Source: Taxillus chinensis (lineage: Eukaryota > Streptophyta > Magnoliopsida > Santalales > Loranthaceae). Taken from it: 64,000 nucleotides of DNA. Both the position numbers and the translations under genes were made by a program. Below the pieces are notes generated by a model. The model searched no databases and was not told the origin of the DNA. It worked only from the letters and a program-made list of their open reading frames with translations. Where the stretch lies: NCBI GenBank assembly GCA_023512835.1, contig CM042088.1:41564271-41628270 (forward strand), in the 5' to 3' direction. Below, piece by piece: positions 55,561 through 64,000 of the stretch (position 1 is the first letter of the stretch; each line of letters begins with the position of its first letter).

Positions 55561-57600
55561 AAAGTCAAGGGTTGACCTTACCTATAAGATTGTAAGCTTA
55601 ATTGCTTTGTTTATCTGGTGGAGGAGAAGGGGGAAGGGAAGAGGTAACTTAGACCTCCAGAGAAGAAGGGGGATTTAGAGGAAGAAAAAGAGGGGTTAGC
55701 CAGAAGCGCTAATCTTTACCCTGTAAAAACTCGTGTTTTAGGTGATCTTTTGAGTTAATCATTATTTGGAGATAAAACTATCTAGATGGTGATGTGACTG
55801 TCTATATGAGTATTTTTACTGTATTTGGATTAGATTTAAAGTTTGGGACCTCGAAAGGCAATTTTATGAAATTATGAGATTTTTAGATATTTAAAATAAA
55901 TAATAAAATAATAAAATATAAAATAAGAGTCAGTGGTCGTGGGGGAGAGAAATCGTTCGTGCATAAAGAGAAGAGGAGAAGGAATTGGAGGATCCATTCT
56001 TGAAGTTTTAAGCTTATTTAATTCACAAAATCAATTATAGGTGAGTGGTTCCATATCTTTATTCTACTTTATAGTATTAAGGAAAAGTCTATTTGCAAGT
56101 AGGTTATATAAGAAATCTATGCAAAAAAATTGTGCAGGAACACTCTCTCTGTTATTGGATTGGTATGAATAAAAAGTTTTAAAAAATAATAATATCAATC
56201 CAACAGTAATGAAGATATTCTTGTGCGGATTACCTGTACAATTTACCTGTATGTATCATTATTATAGTATTAAACATGTATAGTTTATGAAGATTTAAGA
56301 AATTATAATGAACCCTAGTATTTGGGAAAAGTATAAAATTAAGTTTAATTGATTAAATTAATAGTTGTAGGATCTTTAAAATGTTATTTATAGTCTATTT
56401 GTCTTGTTTTTTGTACAAAATTCGAGTATTGAATGGATACAATAGATATTAGTATGTAAAACTACAAAAATATGCAAAAGAGCGAAGTATTTCCGCATAG
56501 TCGTGGTGTGTGGCCATTGCTATTGAGGGGCTTTAAGAGTAAGGAGAGGGGGCAGCTGTAGTTATCATGTGTTCTTGTGTTGGTTAGGAGGGTCACAGTT
56601 TTTGTGCTTTATTTTTGTCTAATCAACCTGTTTTGGCATTTTGGACCCCATTTGAGGTGTTTAGGACTATTTTGACGATATTTTAAACCTATTTTGATAT
56701 ATTATGATGTTATTGATTTATTATGTAGTGGATATTGGACAATTTCCTTGGGGGAACCCTAAGATGTGATAATGTGATATATTATGGGATTGAGAGCTAT
56801 GGTATAATCATATATGTTGATTATAGGCATGCTTGGCTTGGGATGTTATATAAACTATATTTGTGATAATAGATATGTTGCCTTTGTAATGTGATTGTAA
56901 AATGTTGATCTGGATAGATGTCATTAAGGTCCCTAAGATGGAGTACTGGAGGGATCTATTTTTGACAGGCTAAGGCTTAAGCTAAGAGTACTGGAGGGAT
57001 AGAGGTTATGGTTACTATTATGATAGGGCCAAAGGCTATAAGTTGGTGGATTGATGTGTGATATGATATTATCGGTATAATAGGCTTAAGGCCTGATGTT
57101 TAGTTTGGATTATAACAAGTTAAGGCCTAATAGTTTGTACTATGGAAACTAATGGTTAATTTGAGACAGGGCAATGGCCCCAATGTTCGTATAGTTTACT
57201 TAATGTTACATATTGTTGGTTGTTGCATGAGTAGAGAACACTAAACTAGTACATATGCATTGAGCATGTAAAATTTATGTATGGTAGTGTCGTAGGGTAA
57301 TGTGAAGTTATAAGTCACTTACTAAACTTATTGCTCACCCTACTTTATTGATTGTCTTTCAAGTGCTCCCAAGTACTAATAGAGTCACTGCACCACAGGA
57401 GGACTTGCCCCTTTTTTATTTATTTATTCTGAACATTTGTTCATGAAAAGTTATATTAGATTGAGACTTATGATAAGTGATATAATGGTATATTTTTTCT
57501 GTAGTGATAATTTTTAGGTCTATATCAGCATTTTTCAAATGTTGCCTAAGTCTAAATATTCTGTAGTGTATGGGAAAAACAAATGTGACCTTCTCAGGAG
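55561..57600. repeat. Possible LTR-element non-coding region
   Basis: No open frames, but text such as TTATAAGTCACTTACTAAAC then TTATTGCTCACCC (57310-57345) and repeated AAGGCTTAAGC / TTAAGGCC words resembles LTRs of plant gypsy-type elements. No ends, primer site or proteins were found, so this is a weak call. Confidence 0.3.
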
Positions 57601-59500
57601 GATGTTAACAAATCCTAATTGAGAAGCATGGGGAAGAAGAATTATAGCTTCTTCTTCTTTTTTGGCCAAAATTATCACCCTAATCACATGATTAAATTGT
57701 TTTCTCTCAATACATATAAAAACCTTAGCCTTAACACTTCAAAGGGATGAGAATGAACAAAAGAAGAGATAAGATCCCAATATAATGGGCTACGATGACA
57801 AGTTATACGAAATGAGCTTAAAGAAAAAGTAAGTCGTATTTTAGTTTCCTAATCCTTTGTGTCGCAGGACAACATTGATGCCAAAAAGGATAATCAAGTT
57901 CACATTCTCTAACCTTGTTCATTTCACAAGGTTTTTCTCTTTCTCTTAAAGTGTAAGATTGGAATTAATATTTTTAACTGAATGATTTCATTGGAATTAG
58001 AGCTGGATCTATGTGTCGGTTCGTGTCATTCTAGTAAGACCTCCAGCGTGGCTGAAAAATCACGACACGTTGTATCATAACTTTGGCGGATAATTGCTCG
58101 CTCTGTTTGTTACTTCGGTTCAACATGTAATTGCATTTTGAACCAAATAAAACAATGAGTGATTACTTTATTAGTTGTTTGTTTACTTCGGTTCGAGAAA
58201 TGAGCCTTTGTCTCAAACTGAAGTTCAGATAAATGAATTCAATGTAATTCACAGTTTACTATCAGTCTTGGATTGTTATAATAATCATCAATCTTATTTC
58301 ACGAAGAATGTTATTGAAAGCTTTCAGAGACAAAGGAGATGCAAATGACTTGGAGTATTATTCAAATATCATGCAAAGGCCAAGTACATGCAAGTGGAGT
58401 GTTTGTGGAAATAGAGGATAATTGGATGAAAACAAAGAAAAACAAAGCTATCGCCATAGGCATTTTATGGTGGGCACGAGTAGACTTTTTGAGCTCTAAA
58501 TATTGATTTCGTTGCATCATTAGATAGATTACATCAAGATGCACAATTTTTCTTTTGAACTTGGGCAGATTTGAGCACTTTATAGCTCGCTTTTTGGCAT
58601 ATTTCTCTCTCGATACATGTATCAGTGTTCATCGATACGGGCACTGTTCATTTCCACTGGCGAAGTTTTTCTTTGTACCAAATGAAAGTTTTGATCATGG
58701 TGAGAAACTTTAATTCTTGGCCTATACATGTTTGAAGTCTATATGAGAAGGTTTTAAGCATTTAAGGTTTGATATGTGCTTAGTTTGTCAATAAACAATT
58801 CAAAAGTGGGGAAAAAATTGGATGAAACTAGCATTTTTCAATCCTCATAGCATCAATCAATAATGATGATGTCTAAAATACATGTGTTATCTAATATACA
58901 AAATATGTATTTTAAATATTATAAAAAATTGTTAACGAATCAATTATTAACATCCTCTATCTTGTCTCGAATTCTTGATTTGAAGTCTTGTCTTGATTCA
59001 AACAACTGTTGGTGAAGCATGGGTATGTGAAAAGAGAACTGAAGTCATGTCTCGACATCTCGATCCAAAGTTTCGTCTCGAAATCCTGATCTGAAGTCTT
59101 GTCTCGAAGTCCCAATCCGTAGTCTCTTCTTGAAGTCATTTGGGTATACAACAAGATTAATTTATTGCAGATGATCCTGATCCCATAATCACTCGCTCGT
59201 TTCGTTACTTCAGTTCGAAAAGTGAACCAAATTATATATATAATGTATATTTCTATCGAACTGAATTAAATACGTCATCTTTCTCGAATGCAATGACCGA
59301 CAAAGAGAGAAATTGATAAAACTAAAGTTTATCGAAACAAATTAAATACATTATCTGCCACGAACACAATTGATGGATCCATGCACCACCCACATCATCT
59401 ACCACATCGATACTGGTTGATCAATCTGACGGATCATTCCAGTCCAATATCACAATTGATAAGATTGTTTGGAGGTTATTGCTTGTTGTGTTGTTGGGTG
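57601..59500. repeat. Dispersed repeat with TTACTTCGGTTC and TCTCGAAGTC words
   Basis: TTGTTACTTCGGTTCAACAT near 58109 and TCGTTACTTCAGTTCGAAAA near 59203 are related, about 1.1 kb apart. Between 58965 and 59140 the words TCTCGA, GAAGTCTTG and GATCTGAAG repeat. A CGATACATGTATCAGTGTTC stretch is at 58612. These are typical of decayed LTR elements; no coding domain was seen. Confidence 0.35.
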
Positions 59501-61608
59501 ATTTAAATATATTTTTTTCAAATAAAAGAGCTAAAAAACCTTAAATAAAATATAAATCCTTGGGATCTTATTTCTTTCACATTAACCTTTCTCTTTTCTT
59601 CTTTTCAAGTTGGAATAAAAATATAAACCAAAACTTGTTTTCTAAACCTATAAATAAATTTAAAAAGCTCAAGATGGTTAAGTAATCAATGTTTACAACC
59701 TAATTTTTTGGGCTAAAATTAACTATGACAATAAAATTGCTTTATTTTATTTTATTCTATATTGCATCATAATATGAATTTATTTTTGTTTTCCAAAATC
59801 ATTGACACATGGGACCTTGGTCCCACATCTTTTTTTAAATAAAAATGTCTCTCAAAGTAATAATAAAATTAAAAAATATATAAAAGAAGTAGAAACTCTA
59901 ATACACTATAACTATGTATTAATTTTTGAGCGTTGCGAGGTATGAGAGTACTTATTACTTTCTCATACGTAATTGATTCTCAAACCTAACTTGTAAACCT
60001 CTTGCAATTACACATGTAATTTGTTTAGTGATGACTCTATTATGCTTTGTTATTATTTTTTATCATATAAATATTTTATGTAAGTCATTGTATCATGATA
60101 ACTACGGATCACACCCGATCACAAAGTTCAAAGCCAACAATGAGCTTAAGTGAAAATGAGTGATGGCATAAATTTTCACTATTTATTAGCTTATAAGTTT
60201 ATTTAAATAAAAAATTAAAATGTAAATGAATATATTTCAATTAAGACAAAATTTCATTGAAATTTCTCGATACTTTTAGAAAAATAAAATAAAATAAAGT
60301 GATTTTTGAATTTTTTGAGAGCAACTGTACTTTCCAAAATTTTGTTACTTATATAATAATTTTTCTTTTTAAACAATGAAACCTGAGAATGTTCCATAGC
60401 CGATGCATTTTCTAGGAACATATGTATTTTCTGGCTCAAATTGGACTCAAAATAGACTGACTAATGGTGTAAGAATCGAATCCTAATTTCGTGTAAATGA
60501 CCTCAGAGTGTAACTGCTTAAATTTGAACTTGAAACGTGTCAATTTTACTGTTTATCAGCCATATTAAAAAGAAATACAAAAAGTTACCTCTCATGTCCT
60601 CCGATCCATATCCTACTATATAGAAAAAAATATCCTAATTTCTTGTATTTTATTTTTTCCTTTATACTCAACATATTCCTACCTTTTCAAAAAAATGAAA
60701 TAGAAAATCAACAAATGAATTTCAATTTATCCGGTTACTATTAGGAAAAAAAAAATTGTTGTTTTTTTTTTTAGTTTTTTTCCCCTTATTTTTGTGTGAG
60801 CAGATTACACTATATGGGTCGTGCCAAGAAAAAAACAAAGTCACTTCAGAGTTTGGATGCCGTTTCCTTCATTTCGTCAACACATATTATATACAAGCTT
60901 TGAAAACTATGTTAAAACGGTATAAAAGGAAATATCCTCTCCGTCCGCCTCCGCGTACGCTCATGGTAATTGCCCATTATTATCCGGAAATTGCCATGGA
61001 GAAAAAGAAAACGTAGTTGAGAAAACGTATTAGTTTTCCCTAATATCTCAGTTTTGTTTGTAATTTCATGGAAATATAACTTAGTTGGATTCATATTCAT
61101 ACAATATTTAAACGTATTACAACATATAACATTTTCAATTTATATAGTTGAATTTGTATTTAATTCGACAAACTAAAATTAAATTAAGTTTAATCTAATT
61201 AAATGTACATTTAATTATTCAGATCAAAAGTATTTCATTAAGTAATACTCTTGAATATTTCATGAAATATGAATACGTGCGTGTAATAAGTAATACTTTT
61301 CGCAATTATGCATGAAAAGTTGAAAACTAGCTAATTTATTACTTTCTCTCGATTCCAAAATATCATAGTTATTACTTTCCTATTAATTGCAATTTGTAAG
61401 TGTTGTAGTTTCCATGTTAAGATATAAACTATATAGAGTCCGCTCTCTAAACTTGAAGCTAGTATAGCTACTATGTGTGTGTACACACACCACATTCCGG
61501 CATGTAATTAGTATAAAAATAACTTAAAAAATATAAAGGATTTGTGAGCAATGTTAGCTGAACCGATTTATTTCAGATTTTATTAATATTTATTTTAAAA
61601 ATTAATCA
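59501..61608. other. AT-rich gene-free DNA
   Basis: Long AT-rich stretch. Short open frames (for example 60756-61016) are biased and featureless. No RNA gene was recognised. Confidence 0.45.
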
Positions 61609-61611
61609 TTA

Positions 61612-62683
61612 GAACACTCACAGCGCGCTCAGCGACGTTAAATAAGAAACTAATGCGAACAAAATGTTCGCGGACTCCGCAACGCTAAATATAACCAGCG
61701 AGTTAGACTCGTCAAATATTATTTACAATTAAAATATTCTTGTGCGACGCAACATTTGACTCTCTGTCCAAGAACAAGCTTTGCACGTCTTCGTCCAACC
61801 TCGACAACGCCTCCTCCCCCACCTCCTCCTCCTCCCTCTCCCCCTTACAAATCGGACATCGCATCTGACTGGGTTTGCCCGTTCTCGTCCAACCTTGCCA
61901 GCCGTAGAAACCCCCCACCCCCCCTGTCCGTCACCACCCCGCTGTCGATGCCTCAGAGGCACGCTTCACAGACAGCTCCTGGAGCGATGAGGACGGGCAA
62001 AGCTTGCAGATCGCCGACAGTGGCTGTTGAGGGAGAGGCGATGGTGGTTCTCGCCCTTGACCCTGAGGCGATGGTGTGCATTGATGGTAAAAAAAAATTC
62101 TATTGCAGACTCGAAATTTAGCATGGCAATTGTCAAACCCGAAAAATTGAATACCTGTCTATCTTGGCCCCAGAACGTAATCCTGATTCCGCCCTGTTTA
62201 CCTGCAAATGGCTATTTTATTTATTTATTTTATCGTCTACTAGAATGTTGCCTAGCTGTATGGAAGGCGTAAAGAATATTCATGCTATTAATATAATTGG
62301 GTTAACTGTTAGAGTCCTGAACCCCGACCACAATTCACAATTTACTTTCTGCAATGAACTAGCACTACATAACTACTCCCGCAACATGTGATAGGTGTGA
62401 TTAATATTAAATTTTATTTCCTGCAAATGGCCCTCAACCCTGAGCCATCGGCCTCAACCCTGAGGTGATGGTGGCTGTTGAGGGAGAGGTGATGGTTGTT
62501 CTCGCACTCGTGTCTGACCCGGCGACCATGTCTGTTGTTTTTAAATATACTAATATTTTATTAAAATATTTGAAAGTTTATTGAGCTTATATGGAGTTAT
62601 AAATAGAGAGTAGTTAAATTTTATAAAAGGTACATTTTTGGTTAAATTTTAGCTAAGATATGTTGAGGCCACTGTGAATGCTC
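61612..62683. mobile_element. Harbinger-type non-autonomous element, 1.07 kb
   Basis: The left end GAACACTCACAGCG and the complement of the right end, GAGCATTCACAGTGG, form imperfect inverted repeats. TTA triplets flank it at 61609-61611 and 62684-62686, as for PIF/Harbinger elements. The core (about 61750-62080) is GC-rich, with CCTCCTCCTC and CCCCCACC tracts. A segment with GGCTGTTGAGGGAGAGG occurs twice (about 62022 and 62471). Open frames in the core are Pro- or Arg-rich and are not credited as genes. Confidence 0.65.
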
Positions 62684-62686
62684 TTA

Positions 62687-62905
62687 GATTGAATGCTCAT
62701 GTAATATATATTATGCCTGTAAAATTTAACGACGATCTAACGGTTAAGTTTTGTGCAAATTCAATTAGAAAAAATCTGAATTTTATTAAATTAATTTTTT
62801 TTTTATTAATCTTCATATTTTTTCTAATTGAATTTGCATAAAAATTAATTGTTAGATTACCTTTAAATTTTACAGGCATGATATATATTACATGAACATT
62901 CAATC
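62687..62905. mobile_element. Hairpin MITE, TA target duplication
   Basis: A 219-bp element whose two arms (about 95 bp each) are near-perfect inverted copies: GATTGAATGCTCATGTAATA at the left against the complement of the right end, GATTGAATGTTCATGTAATA. Both contain ATGCCTGTAAAATTTAA and GCAAATTCAATTAGAAAAAA. TA flanks both sides (62685-62686, 62906-62907), suggesting a Tc1/mariner (Stowaway-like) element. A minus-strand frame inside it is incidental. Confidence 0.8.
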
Positions 62906-62907
62906 TA

Positions 62908-63053
62908 ACAGTTAATTTTTAAAACAAATATCAACGAAGTCCAAAATAAGTCAGCTCACCACGGTGATGAGCTGATGTTACTCACCAGCGAATCCAAATC
63001 CCTCTTGATGATCAATACAAACTTGAAAGAAGACTAGCTGGACAAACATTATG

Positions 63054-63093
<40 letters not shown>

Positions 63094-63611
63094 AGGACGG
63101 CTCAGAAATATTTTTTAGGGTGTTCAATATTTATTTAGAACTTAAATATAACATTGATAATTTTACATGAAATTTTATAAAATCCAAAATTTTTATTTCT
63201 TTTATCTTTAGGAGACAACACATCAATGTATATGCATACTTGCAAATGCTAGCAAAGATGAAAAAAGAATAGAACATTTAGCAAAACTGTACGTGAAAAA
63301 AAAGAAAAAGAAAAAAAAAGAATTGATTTATTTTATCAGCACATTATTTCAATATATAAATTTAATGCTAATAAACGAGTTCTTCATGTTTTAACAAAAA
63401 AACCAGTCTTTATAATAAAGAGAAATAATCAGATCTCACCAAAAACAAAAAAATTAGGATATTTATGCATATTAAAATTTTCTAAATCAAAATCGTAATA
63501 ATTTAAATTACAACATAAATTATTAAATAGGACACTATCAAATTTCCTATTATAAGAGAAAAGAGATCGATCGGGTGTGCCTATCTTTTTTCTTTCTAAT
63601 ATTTGATTAAA

Positions 63612-63648
<37 letters not shown>

Positions 63649-63697
63649 TGCAATGGGTGAGGTGTGCAGCTGCACACCCTCACGGTATGGTAGCGTC

Positions 63698-63736
<39 letters not shown>

Positions 63737-64000
63737 CCAACACTGGTGAACAGGGCTGGAACAGCTAACGACATGAGAAGAATGCGAGTGATGACAAAAA
63801 CTAGCGCTGGAAATCTGGAATTAATTAAGATTAGAGAAGAAGTCATTGCGGATATGGGACGGAAAACACAACTTCATCATTTACCATGACGTGAATGCTT
63901 TGGGCAAGCTCATTAATTGTATTCTATTATGTTGACCTTTGTTTTTAAATTGAAGCATGTGTGCCACTCGAGAATAATTAAATTGATTGACTTATTTTTC
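62908..64000. other. Gene-free DNA with three microsatellites
   Basis: Contains (AT)n at 63062-63091, (ATT)n at about 63611-63648 and (AT)n at 63701-63733. A plus-strand frame downstream of the last repeat (about 63735-63889, LVNRAGTANDMRRMRVMTK...) has balanced composition and might be a terminal exon, but I cannot connect it to a family or to a splice partner. Confidence 0.5.

Noticed and set aside
60756..61016. 86-codon plus-strand frame
   Set aside because: It begins in a T-run that gives a Phe/Leu start and shows no domain, splice support or conserved pattern.
61712..62121. Frames with poly-Pro or Arg-rich stretches and a CPIC motif
   Set aside because: The GC-rich repeat core of a mobile element lets several frames stay open; one CxxC pair is not enough for a zinc-finger call.

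Overview
This window is nuclear DNA from a flowering plant, probably a eudicot. The evidence is spliced genes with GT/AG introns, proteins matching Arabidopsis families along their length, very AT-rich intergenic DNA, and dense remnants of plant LTR retrotransposons, LINEs and MITEs. There is no bacterial, plastid or viral operon structure. All gene identities come from my own reading of translated exons; no database search was run.

Layout. (1) 1-960: part of an LTR-like repeat at the left edge. (2) 1664-6332, + strand: the 3' five exons of a CBS-domain protein of the Arabidopsis At5g10690 type; its upstream PPR-coding exons are not visible. (3) 6.7-15.3 kb: a gene-free transposon graveyard with a hAT MITE carrying a perfect 8-bp target duplication, a shredded minus-strand copia element, a GC-rich inverted-repeat element and Harbinger-like MITEs. 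(4) 16055-26965, + strand: a mitochondrial-type ribosomal protein L28 gene whose single intron is 10.3 kb and holds a LINE-type insertion, a decayed copia element with both LTRs, a palindromic hAT-like element, a three-copy tandem repeat and a MITE. (5) 29.2-31.5 kb: a LINE tail, then a broken minus-strand gene of the Tify/Jas TPL-binding family with several frameshifts, a stop codon and an internal tandem duplication. (6) 32177-34345, minus: an intact intronless E-class PPR gene resembling At3g49740. (7) 35.6-40.2 kb: AT-rich DNA with a gag-like zinc-knuckle remnant and an LTR-like repeat. (8) 40298-45461, minus: a complete five-exon tafazzin-like acyltransferase gene (284 aa, like At1g78690). 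(9) 46-52 kb: degenerate non-coding repeats and a roughly 1-kb element with ~100-bp terminal inverted repeats. (10) 52123-54640: a segmental copy of the PPR gene and its leader, now a truncated pseudogene with an internal inverted block. (11) 54.6-64 kb: no genes; LTR-like repeats, a Harbinger-like element directly abutting a hairpin MITE, and microsatellites.

The genes do not form a pathway or cluster. Two or three encode products expected to act in organelles (L28, PPR, possibly tafazzin), which is ordinary for plant nuclear DNA. I found no convincing undescribed biological system. The most informative features are structural: the repeat-inflated L28 intron, the multiply broken Tify-family gene, the PPR duplication with its local inversion, and clean MITE insertion footprints.
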